DNA from: Thermaurantimonas sp046299575
GTDB lineage: Bacteria; Bacteroidota; Bacteroidia; Flavobacteriales; Schleiferiaceae
DNA length: 64,000 bases
Direction of reading: 5' to 3'
Assembly (NCBI RefSeq): GCF_046299575.1
Contig: NZ_JBKBHX010000002.1
Location: 496,001-560,000, forward strand
Each line of letters begins with the position of its first letter. Positions within the stretch are counted from its first letter, which is position 1. This document shows positions 1 through 9,047 of this stretch, one piece after another. Below the pieces are notes generated by a model. It was given only the letters and a program-made list of their open reading frames with translations, made no database searches and was not told where the DNA came from. The position numbers and the translations under genes are program-made.

Positions 1-550
1 CAAACCAGGACACCAATCCTTGTAAAAACCAATCGGGAAACTGCGCACGATAGAGGTCAAGACCACCGGCAGAGAGATCGCCGTAGATCTGATAGCGAAT
101 GAGTACATCGGCGATGCCGGCTCTCAGGTCGCGTTCGAGATTTTGCAGATTACCGTCGAAATAGAGCAGGATGGAAATTCGGTCATTAAAGCGGGAAATG
201 CGGGTGTCGTTGTCAGGCTGATTGATGTCGAGATTGTTATTCGATTGTTTCTTATCGCCCAGAGTATTAAAGAGCAAGATTTGGAAGCGGTCGTCGAAGG
301 CTACGTCCAGAGCAGCTTCGAGCTCACGCAGGTGCATATGTGCCATGGTTGCCACAGTATGAGGCAGTAGGTCATTGTCAGCATATGTGTAAATGTCCAT
401 GCGGTCGAAGCGGTAGAAGCCCCAGTCAAACTGATTGTATTGCACGCGATTGCGCCCGTACTGCTGCAGCAGCCCGTAGTAAAACTGCGCATCAGTACAT
501 ACCGGAAGCATCAGCAGAATGACGACCCATACACGCACCACCCTCTTCAT
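1..550 (-). CDS. Exported TolB/PD40-like protein, N-terminal part only (cut by window edge)
   Basis: About 183 N-terminal residues are visible from the ATG at 548-550; the frame runs off the left edge. Residues 1-22 form a signal peptide ending C-T-D-A-Q. Directly after it come Y31-G32-R33-N34, V-Q-Y and F41-D42-W43. I recall this arrangement from Bacteroidota exported proteins annotated as TolB-like with a PD40 beta-propeller and a peptidase-MA-like front domain. P-D-W-F-L-Q-G at about 172-178 would fit the stretch before a gluzincin-like helix. The propeller would lie outside the window, so the coding call is firm but the family is inferred. Confidence 0.7.
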   Translation of the reverse strand, partial: MKRVVRVWVVILLMLPVCTDAQFYYGLLQQYGRNRVQYNQFDWGFYRFDRMDIYTYADNDLLPHTVATMAHMHLRELEAALDVAFDDRFQILLFNTLGDKKQSNNNLDINQPDNDTRISRFNDRISILLYFDGNLQNLERDLRAGIADVLIRYQIYGDLSAGGLDLYRAQFPDWFLQGLVSWF

Positions 551-987
551 ATAAACAAATATATCTGAAAAAAGAAGATTGAGGGCGTTATGTTTTGTGG
601 TAACGAGATTCAAATTGGGACTTAAACTTTAACTAAATCTATGATTCGACAAAACCAATTACGAGAATAGGCAAAAAGAAGAGGTTAGATTTTTTGGAAG
701 TTAAAAGCTTGTAATGAATAAAATTTTTTAATACAAGTACATTTCCTATACGAAATCCAAAGCATGGATGACTTCACAAAATTGCAAGAGACAAAAAATG
801 CCGCTTTAATTCTCTTCAGATTTTACACTTTAAAACTGATGATATTCATCTTATTTGGCACGTATCTGAAAAAACATCTTCAAGTATTATTCATTCTATG
901 TTTAAGCTTCGCTCTGAGCATCTTCATAATACCAATACCTTCTATGCCTCTATATTTGCCGCAGTTTGGTCTTTTTAATTCGTTTAC
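551..987. other. Intergenic region without a gene
   Basis: AT-rich spacer between the divergent TolB-like gene and the pfkB-family gene. A hydrophobic open frame at 764-991 (+) is not credible: it has no homology I recognise and overlaps the next start. The only regulatory feature I see is a candidate -7 box at 951-958. Confidence 0.6.
951..958 (+). promoter_or_regulatory. Candidate Bacteroidota -7 box (TATATTTG) for the sugar kinase operon
   Basis: TATATTTG matches TAnnTTTG and ends 29 nt before the ATG at 988. No TTTG -33 box is visible at the usual spacing, so this rests on one box. Confidence 0.35.
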
Positions 988-1929
988 ATGAGTTTATTAG
1001 TAGTGGGTACAGTTGCCTTCGATGCGCTGGAGACTCCTTTTGGCAAGACAGATAAGATCATCGGTGGTGCAGCCACTTACATTAGCCTTGCGGCTTCATA
1101 TTTGCTGCCTGAGATTCGGTTGGTTTCGGTCGTGGGCGATGATTTTCCGGACGAAACCATTCAGATGCTGCGCGAGCGGGGAGTTGATACAAGTGGTCTT
1201 CAGGTGAAGTCAGGTCAGAAGACTTTCTTTTGGAGCGGGCGGTACCACCTCGATATGAATACCCGCGATACGGTAGAAACACAACTCAACGTGCTGGCCG
1301 ACTTCGACCCTGTGCTTCCAGACCATTTCAAAGACAGCAAATACCTGATGCTCGGCAACTTGATGCCCAGCGTGCAACAACGTGTGCTGGAGCAGATGAA
1401 CGAACGGCCTCGCCTGATCGTGCTCGACACAATGAACTACTGGATGGAACACCATTGGGACGATCTGATGGAAAACCTGAAAAACGTAGATGTACTCACT
1501 ATCAACGATTCGGAAGCCCGACAGCTTTCCGGTGAGTACTCTCTGGTAAAGGCAGCCTCTAAAATCCTGAAAATGGGCCCGAAATACCTGATCATCAAAA
1601 AGGGCGAACACGGGGCATTGCTCTTCGGCGAAGGTCATATTTTCATCGCACCGGCCCTGCCGCTGGAGGAGGTTTTTGATCCTACCGGAGCCGGCGATAC
1701 GTTTGCCGGAGGGTTTATCTCTTACCTGGCCCGTACCGACGATGTGAGCTTTGAAAACATGAAGCGCGCCATCATACATGCCTCAGCCATGGCTTCTTTT
1801 TGTGTGGAAAAGTTTGGCACACAGCGCCTTGAAGAGCTTACGCTCGACGAATTGGCACACCGCCACCGCCTCTTCAGGGCATTGACCCACTATGAAATGG
1901 ATTTTTCGACCCTGAAACAACTCATTTAA
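988..1929 (+). CDS. PfkB-family carbohydrate kinase
   Basis: A 313-residue ribokinase-fold kinase that should phosphorylate a sugar or nucleoside with ATP in the cytoplasm. Visible PfkB signatures: G-G-A-A at 26-29 (substrate lid region), N-D-S-E at 173-176, and the anion-hole motif D-P-T-G-A-G-D-T-F at 231-239 with catalytic base D237. Length is normal for the family. The substrate cannot be read from sequence; ribokinase, adenosine kinase-like and YdjH-like sugar kinases are all possible. It is the first gene of a co-directional group with kbl 10 nt downstream. Confidence 0.9.
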   Translation: MSLLVVGTVAFDALETPFGKTDKIIGGAATYISLAASYLLPEIRLVSVVGDDFPDETIQMLRERGVDTSGLQVKSGQKTFFWSGRYHLDMNTRDTVETQLNVLADFDPVLPDHFKDSKYLMLGNLMPSVQQRVLEQMNERPRLIVLDTMNYWMEHHWDDLMENLKNVDVLTINDSEARQLSGEYSLVKAASKILKMGPKYLIIKKGEHGALLFGEGHIFIAPALPLEEVFDPTGAGDTFAGGFISYLARTDDVSFENMKRAIIHASAMASFCVEKFGTQRLEELTLDELAHRHRLFRALTHYEMDFSTLKQLI

Positions 1930-1939
1930 ATCAGCTCCT

Positions 1940-3133
1940 ATGTACAGTACTCTCAAACAGCGACTCGCTGACGAGCTAAAAAGCATTGAAGAAGCCGGAC
2001 TATATAAGCGCGAGCGCATCATCACTTCACCTCAAGGACCAGAAATCACCCTGAATACCGGACAGAAAGTACTCAACTTCTGCGCAAACAATTATTTGGG
2101 GCTGTCATCTCATCCGAGAGTGCTCGAAGCCGCTCATCGCGCTCTGGAAACACACGGCTTTGGTATGTCGAGTGTGCGGTTTATCTGTGGAACACAGGAT
2201 ATTCACAAGGAGCTGGAAGAAAAGATTTCAGCATTCCTGGGCACAGAAGACACCATCCTTTACGCTGCCGCCTTCGATGCCAATGGGGGAGTCTTTGAAC
2301 CCCTCTTTAACGATATGGACGCAATCATTTCCGACGAACTGAACCACGCCTCCATAATCGACGGAGTGCGCCTGTGTAAGGCCAGGCGCTACCGCTACAA
2401 AAACAACGACATGAACGACCTGGAGGCCAAGCTCAAGGAAGCTAACGAAGAAGGAGCACGCAATAAAATCATCGTGACAGACGGCGTATTTAGCATGGAT
2501 GGCTACATCGCCCAGATGAATCACATCGTAGAGCTGGCCGAGAAGTACGATGCTCTCGTGATGACCGATGAATGTCATGCAACCGGATTTATAGGCAACA
2601 CTGGCCGCGGTACCCACGAATTTCACAACGTCATGGGTCGTGTGGACATCATCACCGGTACCCTTGGAAAGGCACTTGGAGGAGCTATGGGCGGCTTTAC
2701 TTCAGGTCGAAAGGAAATCATCGACATGCTTCGCCAGCGGTCGCGTCCATATCTGTTTAGCAACTCGCTTATGCCCGCCATCGTAGGGGCTTCAATAGCA
2801 GTTATTGACATGCTCAGTGAAACCACCGCTCTGCGTGACAAGGTAATGCACAATGCCGCTTACTTCCGCAAGCGAATGACGGAAGCTGGATTCGACATTA
2901 AACCGGGCATTCATCCCATTACACCTGTAATGCTCTACGATGCCCGCCTCTCACAAGTGATGGCTGACGAACTGTTGAAAGAAGGCATTTACGTCATCGG
3001 CTTCTTCTATCCGGTAGTGCCCCGCGACCAAGCGAGGATCCGTGTACAACTCTCAGCCGCTCACGAAATCGAACACATCGATCGCGCTGTAGAAGCCTTT
3101 ATCAAAGTCGGTAAAAAACTCAACATCATCTAA
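1940..3133 (+). CDS. kbl: Glycine C-acetyltransferase (2-amino-3-ketobutyrate CoA ligase)
   Basis: PLP-dependent alpha-oxoamine synthase (397 residues, usual length) that cleaves 2-amino-3-ketobutyrate with CoA to glycine and acetyl-CoA in threonine breakdown. Fold-type I marks: D210-E-C-H-A-T-G, where D210 contacts the pyridine nitrogen and H213 stacks near the cofactor, and the Schiff-base lysine K244 in G-T-L-G-K-A-L-G-G. The full-length match to Kbl rather than BioF or HemA is by overall similarity. No threonine dehydrogenase is adjacent. The cystathionine gamma-synthase gene starts 8 nt downstream, so an amino-acid operon is likely. Confidence 0.94.
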   Translation: MYSTLKQRLADELKSIEEAGLYKRERIITSPQGPEITLNTGQKVLNFCANNYLGLSSHPRVLEAAHRALETHGFGMSSVRFICGTQDIHKELEEKISAFLGTEDTILYAAAFDANGGVFEPLFNDMDAIISDELNHASIIDGVRLCKARRYRYKNNDMNDLEAKLKEANEEGARNKIIVTDGVFSMDGYIAQMNHIVELAEKYDALVMTDECHATGFIGNTGRGTHEFHNVMGRVDIITGTLGKALGGAMGGFTSGRKEIIDMLRQRSRPYLFSNSLMPAIVGASIAVIDMLSETTALRDKVMHNAAYFRKRMTEAGFDIKPGIHPITPVMLYDARLSQVMADELLKEGIYVIGFFYPVVPRDQARIRVQLSAAHEIEHIDRAVEAFIKVGKKLNII

Positions 3134-3141
3134 TTTCACGA

Positions 3142-4299
3142 ATGAATAATACTCTTTTCAAAGGCTTTGGTACCCGCGCCATTCACGCCGGTCTGGAGCC
3201 TGACCCAAGCACCGGGGCTGTAATGACTCCCATCTATCAAACCTCCACCTACGCTCAAGAAGCACCAGGAAAGCACAAAGGCTACGAATATTCGCGCACC
3301 CACAACCCCACGCGCAAAGCTTTAGAGGCCAACCTCGCAGCCATCGAAGGTGGCAAATACGGCCTTGCGTTTGCCAGTGGACTGGCAGCCATCGACACCC
3401 TTTTAAAAACCTTAAATCCCGGAGACGAAATCATCTCCACCAATGACCTCTACGGAGGAACATACAGGCTTTTTGTGCGGGTGTATGAAAAATTTGGCCT
3501 GCGCTTTCACTTCGTGCCTATGCAGCAATTGTCTTCTATAGAAGAAAAGATCACTGAAAAAACCCGCCTCATCTGGGTAGAGACCCCTACCAATCCGATG
3601 CTGAACGTTATCGACATAGAAGCCGTTGCTCAATTGGCCAAGACAAAGGGAATACTGCTGGCTGTGGACAACACTTTTGCCTCTCCATACCTACAGCAGC
3701 CGCTCAAGCTAGGCGCCGATATTGTAATGCATTCTGCCACTAAATACATTGGTGGACACAGCGACTTGGTGATGGGCGCACTGGTGCTAAACAACGATGC
3801 CCTTGCTGAACAATTGTATTTCTTGCAGAATGCTGCAGGTGCTGTGCCAGGACCAATGGATTGTTTCCTGGCACTGCGCGGTATAAAGACACTCCATGTG
3901 CGGATGCAACGCCACTGCGAAAATGCCGAAAAAGTAGCCCGATTTCTACGTTCACATCCCAAGGTGGAAAAAGTCTTTTGGCCGGGTTTTCCAGATCATC
4001 CGGGCCACGAAATCGCCAAAAAGCAAATGCGCGCATTCGGAGGAATGATCTCTTTTACAATGAAGGGTGACAGCATCGAAGAGGCTTTTCGGGCCGTGTC
4101 GTCGTTTAAAATATTTACCCTGGCCGAATCACTTGGAGGAGTGGAATCGCTGGCTGGACACCCAGCTACCATGACACACGCCAGCATACCGCGCGAAGAG
4201 CGACTTAAAGCCGGACTCTCAGACTCTCTTATTCGCCTCAGTGTAGGCCTCGAAGATGCAGATGATCTAATAAGCGACCTCAAGCAGGTACTTCAATGA
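3142..4299 (+). CDS. metB: Cystathionine gamma-synthase / gamma-lyase family enzyme
   Basis: Cys/Met-metabolism PLP enzyme (385 residues). Y50-S51-R52 with the following N-P-T is the phosphate-binding block, V-D-N-T-F at 175-179 holds the pyridine-binding Asp, and K201 in S-A-T-K-Y-I-G-G-H is the Schiff-base lysine. In Bacteroidota this subfamily is usually cystathionine gamma-synthase (activated homoserine plus cysteine to cystathionine), but gamma-lyase cannot be excluded from motifs. Its 3' end overlaps the TrkA-like gene by 4 nt (ATGA), indicating translational coupling. Confidence 0.88.
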   Translation: MNNTLFKGFGTRAIHAGLEPDPSTGAVMTPIYQTSTYAQEAPGKHKGYEYSRTHNPTRKALEANLAAIEGGKYGLAFASGLAAIDTLLKTLNPGDEIISTNDLYGGTYRLFVRVYEKFGLRFHFVPMQQLSSIEEKITEKTRLIWVETPTNPMLNVIDIEAVAQLAKTKGILLAVDNTFASPYLQQPLKLGADIVMHSATKYIGGHSDLVMGALVLNNDALAEQLYFLQNAAGAVPGPMDCFLALRGIKTLHVRMQRHCENAEKVARFLRSHPKVEKVFWPGFPDHPGHEIAKKQMRAFGGMISFTMKGDSIEEAFRAVSSFKIFTLAESLGGVESLAGHPATMTHASIPREERLKAGLSDSLIRLSVGLEDADDLISDLKQVLQ

Positions 4300-4973
4300 A
4301 AGGGAAAAAATTTGCCGTAATAGGTCTTGGACGTTTCGGTAGCGCCATCGCCCGCAAGCTCTCAGAGCGTGGTGCTGAAGTGATGGCAATTGACATTAAT
4401 GAACAGAAAGTTGAAGACATTAAAGAAGACGTAGCCTACGCCATTACCCTGGACTCCACCGACCCAAAAAATCTCGAATCGCAAAACATACAGGAAATGG
4501 ATGCCGTGGTGGTAGCCATCGGCACCAATTTTCAGGATCTGATACTCACCACCTTCGCCCTGATGGAGCTCGACGTTGAGCGCATTATTGTGCGTGCCCA
4601 AGACCCCATACAAAAACGAATTCTGGAAAAAATCGGCGTACGCGAAATCCTTTCTCTTGAAGACGAAGTATCAAACAACGTAGCTGAGCAGTTGCTCAAC
4701 CCCTCTGTATTGATGAGCATTCGCTTACCCGATGACTACGAAATCATCGAAGTAAAAGCTCCGCGCATCATTTGTAACCGCACTTTGGCCGACATTGGTT
4801 TACGCGAGAAGTACAATATTAACTTAATTACACTCATGCGCAAAGGCAAACTTGACGACAAAATGCACATTATTGGTGTACCTGAACCGGCCACAAAAAT
4901 TCTCGAAAACGATATCATTGTGATTTTTGGAAAATCGAAGGATATCGACCGCTTTTTAGAAATTAACGAATAG
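4296..4973 (+). CDS. TrkA/KtrA-type potassium uptake regulatory subunit
   Basis: A 225-residue peripheral membrane regulator with an N-terminal RCK/TrkA-N Rossmann domain (G-L-G-R-F-G at about 10-15, acidic D-I-N at strand 2) and a C-terminal TrkA-C domain (about 140-225) ending in a V-I-F-G-K type strand. Such proteins bind NAD(H) or ATP and gate a Trk/Ktr K+ channel. No membrane partner lies in the window. Start overlaps metB by 4 nt. The convergent kinase gene ends only 2 nt away, so transcription from both sides meets here. Confidence 0.88.
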   Translation: MKGKKFAVIGLGRFGSAIARKLSERGAEVMAIDINEQKVEDIKEDVAYAITLDSTDPKNLESQNIQEMDAVVVAIGTNFQDLILTTFALMELDVERIIVRAQDPIQKRILEKIGVREILSLEDEVSNNVAEQLLNPSVLMSIRLPDDYEIIEVKAPRIICNRTLADIGLREKYNINLITLMRKGKLDDKMHIIGVPEPATKILENDIIVIFGKSKDIDRFLEINE

Positions 4974-4975
4974 CT

Positions 4976-6559
4976 TTATAGCTCCTGTGTTTTCTCGTTA
5001 ATACGATGGATTACTTCGTCAATGTTTTTTATTTCTTTTATTAAAAGCTCCAACAATTTTTCATTGGTTAATTCTGAAGATTCATTATTTAACAAATCCT
5101 TGTTTATAAACACTTCGCAAATACCGAGCGCGTTTGCGACGGGTCTGCGAATCACGTGCGACTGAATCCAGGCAATTTCGCGAAGTTTTTCGTTTTGAAT
5201 TTGAAGTTTTTCTTCATTTTTTACTTGAATAGTAATGTCAATACATAGTAAAATTAGTTCTATTGAGTTCTCTTGTTCGATTATTCCACATTTTGCCATT
5301 AAAATCGTTTCAGATGTTTCGGAGCGGAGGTAAAACTTAATTTGATCTTCCTTTGAAAGGTTATTTAAAACTTTTTTCAAGAAAAATTCTACTCTCTGTC
5401 GGTCATTTTCGTGTACCAAATCGAGAAAGTTGATACCTTCTAAATTTTCAGGTCGAGTATTAAAATACCTCTCAGCTAAATGAGATGCAAACTTGATGTA
5501 AAAACCTTCTGATAAAGTAAAAATTATACCATGACTGTTGTCATTGATTGTGCGATAATATTGCTCTGATCTCTTTATTTGTTGCTGTGCAGAAATTTCC
5601 CTGGTGATATTGCTAAAAATAACACTGGTACCATAAGATTTCGTGCGTATATCAAAAACCGGATAAAATAAGACTTTAAAATACGACGTGTTTCCATCAG
5701 AATGTTTGTGAGAGAAATATCCGTGAAAAATATTTCCACTTACTGTCTCTTTTATGCCTTTTAAAAATTCTTCTCTAACGAGTTCATCTAAGTTCAAACT
5801 TTCTAATTTGTCTCCCTTTTTAATGTCTTTTCCAGAGAGATTTTTCATTACTTCTTTTGCCGTATTGTTGTATAAATAAATTTGATCATTAATGATAAAT
5901 AAAATTCCATTCGGAGAGCTGTTTTGAATAGACTCTCGCAACGTATTGGAAGCGGTAAGTTCGATGTTTAAATTTTCTAATTCTATAATCTGCGGTACGA
6001 TAATTACAGCCAGAATTATAATGACAATGAAAACCGATGAGAGAGAAAAAGCAATATTGATTTTTTCATTTATTATTTGTTGTTGATCGGTATAAGCAAC
6101 CATTTCAATGATCATTTCGCTGATCACTTTTAGTGCAGAATCTACTTGTTCAATAACTCCTAGTAGGCGATCAACTTCATCCTTTGGTGTTATTAAATAA
6201 TCTTCATAGGAACTTTGAACGATTTTCTCTAATTTTTCGAATTCCTGAAGTACATAGTCCTTCTTTTTAAAATCGATGTCTGTACTTCCGTAAAATTGTT
6301 TGGAAAAATCAATGGTTTTCAACAATTCTTTGTACGTTTTGATTACTCTTTCCGTTTTACCATCATGGGCTGAGAGCAGAATATGGTATTTCAATTCAGC
6401 AGTTTCGTTTTTAAAGCGCGATGTGATTATGAAAAACCTCTGTAAAAGATTTTGTTTCTCCTGACCTTGATTGTAAAAGTAGTATTGTGTCAAGGATATG
6501 CAAATGGCAAGAGCAATCAAAAAATAAACTTTGGCAGATAGTTTCAGGTTTTTGCTCAC
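4976..6559 (-). CDS. Membrane PAS sensor protein with an H-box but no ATPase domain
   Basis: A 527-residue sensor-like protein starting with GTG. Two membrane segments (about 11-28 and 168-190) bracket a helical periplasmic region rich in charged heptads. Two PAS-like domains follow (about 205-325 and 335-450). The C-terminus has the Bacteroidota-type dimerisation helix with I-A-W-I-Q-S-H (His468), V-I-R-R-P and about 50 more residues, then stops. A catalytic HATPase domain is missing, so it cannot autophosphorylate by itself. It may be a phosphoacceptor or scaffold, or regulate another kinase. It starts 6 nt after the DNA ligase gene and is more AT-rich than it. Confidence 0.82.
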   Translation of the reverse strand: MSKNLKLSAKVYFLIALAICISLTQYYFYNQGQEKQNLLQRFFIITSRFKNETAELKYHILLSAHDGKTERVIKTYKELLKTIDFSKQFYGSTDIDFKKKDYVLQEFEKLEKIVQSSYEDYLITPKDEVDRLLGVIEQVDSALKVISEMIIEMVAYTDQQQIINEKINIAFSLSSVFIVIIILAVIIVPQIIELENLNIELTASNTLRESIQNSSPNGILFIINDQIYLYNNTAKEVMKNLSGKDIKKGDKLESLNLDELVREEFLKGIKETVSGNIFHGYFSHKHSDGNTSYFKVLFYPVFDIRTKSYGTSVIFSNITREISAQQQIKRSEQYYRTINDNSHGIIFTLSEGFYIKFASHLAERYFNTRPENLEGINFLDLVHENDRQRVEFFLKKVLNNLSKEDQIKFYLRSETSETILMAKCGIIEQENSIELILLCIDITIQVKNEEKLQIQNEKLREIAWIQSHVIRRPVANALGICEVFINKDLLNNESSELTNEKLLELLIKEIKNIDEVIHRINEKTQEL

Positions 6560-6565
6560 GTCGGG

Positions 6566-8161
6566 TCAGGGTTGTGACTTTTCTATCATCAAAAGTAAGG
6601 ATTCTAAAGTATCCGCTTCTTGTGCCTTTTTATCGTGGCGCCATCTTTGAATTCTCGGAAATCTGAGGGCTACTCCACACTTATGTCTATTGCTAGGCTG
6701 AATACCTTCAAAAGCTATTTCAAAGACCAATTCGGGTTTTACGCTGCGCACGGGGCCAAAATTTTCAAGTGTATTTTGTCGGATAAATTTATCTACTTCT
6801 TTTATCTCTTCGTCAGTTAATCCGCTATATGCCTTTGTAAAGGGCACTAAAGTATCGCCATGCCACACGGCAAAGGTGTAATCTGTATACAGGTTTGCCC
6901 GTCGGCCATGTCCGCGTTGGGCATAAATGAGCACAGCGTCCACCGTACGGGCATCTACTTTCCACTTCCACCAGTCGCCCCGCTTCCTACCGGTATGGTA
7001 AGGAGAATTTTTGTGCTTAAGCATTAAGCCTTCGCTGCCTTTATGAGTGGCTTGGGTGCGGATATGAGCTACTTGCTCCCAACTCTTGGTTGAAAGAACG
7101 GGCGAAATATCAAAAAGTGGATTCAGATAGGCAGAGAGAATACGTTCCAACGCTGCCCTGCGTTCAATAGCCGGAATTGTTCGTATATCTGTGCCATCTA
7201 CTTCTAGCAGGTCATACACCCTGAATCGAACAGGATGTTTTTCGATGAGCGATTTAGTCACTTTTTTTCTTCCCAGTCGCGGTTGTAGGGCATGAAAAGG
7301 AGCTACGCGACCTTCTTTTAGCACTGGAATGATTTCTCCATCGAGCACAACAGATTGCGGCAAGGAGGCAGCAGCTTCTATCAGCTCAGGAAAACTCTCT
7401 GAAATCAGCTCTTCGCCTCGCGACCAAAGCGCTACTGAATCTCCTCTTCTGATGAGCTGCCCTCTGATACCATCCCACTTGTACTCAATTAGCCATTCGC
7501 TAACAGGGCCGAGGGATTCTGGGGCTTCTTCAAGTGGATATGCCAAGCAGAACGGATAGGGCTTTAAATCGCTTTGAGCATCGGCCGAGCGCTCAAAGAG
7601 TGCTTGCCAAGTGGTCTCAGCAGGATTCCAATCTCCCGCCAAGGCTAATGCAACGGCATCTTGTGAAAGGCCTACAGCTGTGGCTATGGCTCGGTGAAGT
7701 AGCCCTTCGGAAACGCCAAGGCGAAAGCCGCCCATCATAAGCTTGTTAAACACAAAGCGCTCTTCAACAGTCATTTGTAGCCATTTTTGACTTATTGATA
7801 TTTTCTTCTCTTCGGGGCTGAGTGTTCCGGCACTTTTTAGAAATTCCATGCTTTCGGCCAGGCTGAGGAAAGCATTTCCTTCTCCTTCGGGAAGAATTTT
7901 GGCTATGGTTTCAGCTAAGTCGCCTACGATATGCCAGGTTTCGTACACGAGCCAATCGGGTAAATCTGCCAATTCGCCTGCCCATTTGCGCAACTCGGTG
8001 CTACTGGCTGCCTTGCGTGGCCGCTTTCCGCTGAAAAGGGCTGCTGCCCAGAGTTTATCCTTGTCACTGGCTTCCCGAAAATATTTGACAAGAGCTGAAG
8101 TCTTGTCGGTCGTTTTATTGCTTTGGTCCAGACTACGGATAAGGTCTGAAAAGGCTTTCAT
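6566..8161 (-). CDS. ATP-dependent DNA ligase (archaeal/LigB-like class)
   Basis: A 531-residue nick-sealing ligase. An N-terminal DNA-binding domain (about 1-200) precedes the nucleotidyltransferase core: motif I Y227-K228-W-D-G with adenylated K228, R233, motif III L-D-G-E at about 274-277, motif IV-like G-S-E-G-L-M-L-K at about 375-382 and motif V K-W-K at about 400. An OB domain ends the protein. Bacteria carry this class beside the essential NAD-dependent LigA, generally for repair. The partner exonuclease and Lhr-like helicase often encoded beside it are absent; the neighbour is the truncated PAS kinase. Confidence 0.93.
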   Translation of the reverse strand: MKAFSDLIRSLDQSNKTTDKTSALVKYFREASDKDKLWAAALFSGKRPRKAASSTELRKWAGELADLPDWLVYETWHIVGDLAETIAKILPEGEGNAFLSLAESMEFLKSAGTLSPEEKKISISQKWLQMTVEERFVFNKLMMGGFRLGVSEGLLHRAIATAVGLSQDAVALALAGDWNPAETTWQALFERSADAQSDLKPYPFCLAYPLEEAPESLGPVSEWLIEYKWDGIRGQLIRRGDSVALWSRGEELISESFPELIEAAASLPQSVVLDGEIIPVLKEGRVAPFHALQPRLGRKKVTKSLIEKHPVRFRVYDLLEVDGTDIRTIPAIERRAALERILSAYLNPLFDISPVLSTKSWEQVAHIRTQATHKGSEGLMLKHKNSPYHTGRKRGDWWKWKVDARTVDAVLIYAQRGHGRRANLYTDYTFAVWHGDTLVPFTKAYSGLTDEEIKEVDKFIRQNTLENFGPVRSVKPELVFEIAFEGIQPSNRHKCGVALRFPRIQRWRHDKKAQEADTLESLLLMIEKSQP

Positions 8162-8209
8162 GACCTATATAACCTGATATACAAAAAAGAGGTTCTTTCT
8201 TATATTATA

Positions 8210-8653
8210 TCAACCTTCTTCCGCCGGAATTACATCTGATGAGAATGTATCGTTGAGAAAGCGAATGGTTTCTTTACAAAGCTCAGAAAGAACATTCAGA
8301 TCAATGTCAGCAAGTTTTTTTACATAAATGCAGGATTTTCCCATTACAAATTTCCCTAAACCTCGAAGCAATTCACGGCTTTTTTCGGTATCGGAGTAAA
8401 TGTAAAGTGAAAAGGCCGATGCGCGTGGGGAAAAACTAAGTACTGGTGCTTCACCTTCATGCCCGCTGGGGTAGCGGTATTTATATGTACCAAAGCCGAT
8501 AATTGACGCACCAAACATTTTGGGCTCGTGCCTTGTGAGCTTTCCGAGCAGCTCAATAAGGGCATAGGAATCGGCCTTTTTTTGTGGATTTTTGATGGTT
8601 GTTTCCAGATATTCTGATACCGACTGATCTGTGTAGGTTGTTTTGTTTGGCAT
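8210..8653 (-). CDS. DUF1801 domain protein (YdhG-like)
   Basis: A 147-residue small cytoplasmic protein of the YdhG/CyaY-like fold. The block K-M-F-G-A-S-I-I-G-F-G at about 44-54 and the Y-K-Y-R-Y-x-S-G-H-E segment just after it are typical of DUF1801. Later segments L-G-K-F-x-x-G-K-S-C-I-Y and D-I-D-L-N-V-L also fit. The biochemical role is unknown. It is the last gene of a run starting at yicC and begins 9 nt after the DUF2200 gene. Confidence 0.85.
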   Translation of the reverse strand: MPNKTTYTDQSVSEYLETTIKNPQKKADSYALIELLGKLTRHEPKMFGASIIGFGTYKYRYPSGHEGEAPVLSFSPRASAFSLYIYSDTEKSRELLRGLGKFVMGKSCIYVKKLADIDLNVLSELCKETIRFLNDTFSSDVIPAEEG

Positions 8654-8662
8654 AGAAGGAAT

Positions 8663-9034
8663 TTAGCGGTTAATAATTTTTTCCAAAGGCTTGCCTTTAG
8701 CTAGCTCATCCACCAGCTTGTCGAGAATGCGTACTAGACGCGCAGTCGGATGTTCGATGGATTCGATGCGCACACCGCATATTGTGCCCTTTATCTGACC
8801 GGCTGATGGATGTATGCGGGCATTATTAAAAAATTCGCTGAATGTCAGAGTGCTTTTAGTTAGTTCAATGACTTTTTCAGCAGTATATCCTGTCAGCCAT
8901 CCGATCACCGACAATAGTTCAGCTTCGGTACGACCTTTCCTAACAACTTTCTGTACATAGAGAGGATACACCCGGTCGAAGGACATATCCAGTAGCTTTT
9001 GCTCTTTCGGGTTTGAATTTTCAGATGAGGGCAT
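8663..9034 (-). CDS. DUF2200 domain protein
   Basis: Chosen start is the ATG at 9034 (123 residues); a longer frame from a TTG at 9076 would overlap nadD by 29 nt. Conserved DUF2200 segments: F-D-R-V-Y-P-L-Y, K-G-R-T-E-A-E, I-G-W-L-T-G-Y, I-C-G-V-R-I-E-x-I-E and L-D-K-L-V-D-E-L-A-K-G-K at the end. The function of this family is unknown. It sits between nadD and the DUF1801 gene in the same likely operon. Confidence 0.85.
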   Translation of the reverse strand: MPSSENSNPKEQKLLDMSFDRVYPLYVQKVVRKGRTEAELLSVIGWLTGYTAEKVIELTKSTLTFSEFFNNARIHPSAGQIKGTICGVRIESIEHPTARLVRILDKLVDELAKGKPLEKIINR

Positions 9035-9047
9035 ACTTGGGTGGGTT

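Noticed and set aside
764..991. 75-codon hydrophobic plus-strand frame before the pfkB-family gene
   Set aside because: No recognisable family, it overlaps the real start at 988, and a -7 box lies inside it.
1210..1779. 189-codon minus-strand frame inside the sugar kinase gene
   Set aside because: It is a shadow frame antisense to a firmly identified PfkB gene; no start region or motif supports it.
4962..5002. Inverted repeat ATTAACGA...TCGTTAAT at the trkA/kinase junction as a bidirectional terminator
   Set aside because: Eight AT-biased pairs with a 25-nt loop and no T-tract; both arms are inside coding sequence. Probably chance.
5110..5120. CACGTG core at 5113 as a further parS site
   Set aside because: Flanks (AATCACGTGCGAC) do not match the parS arms.
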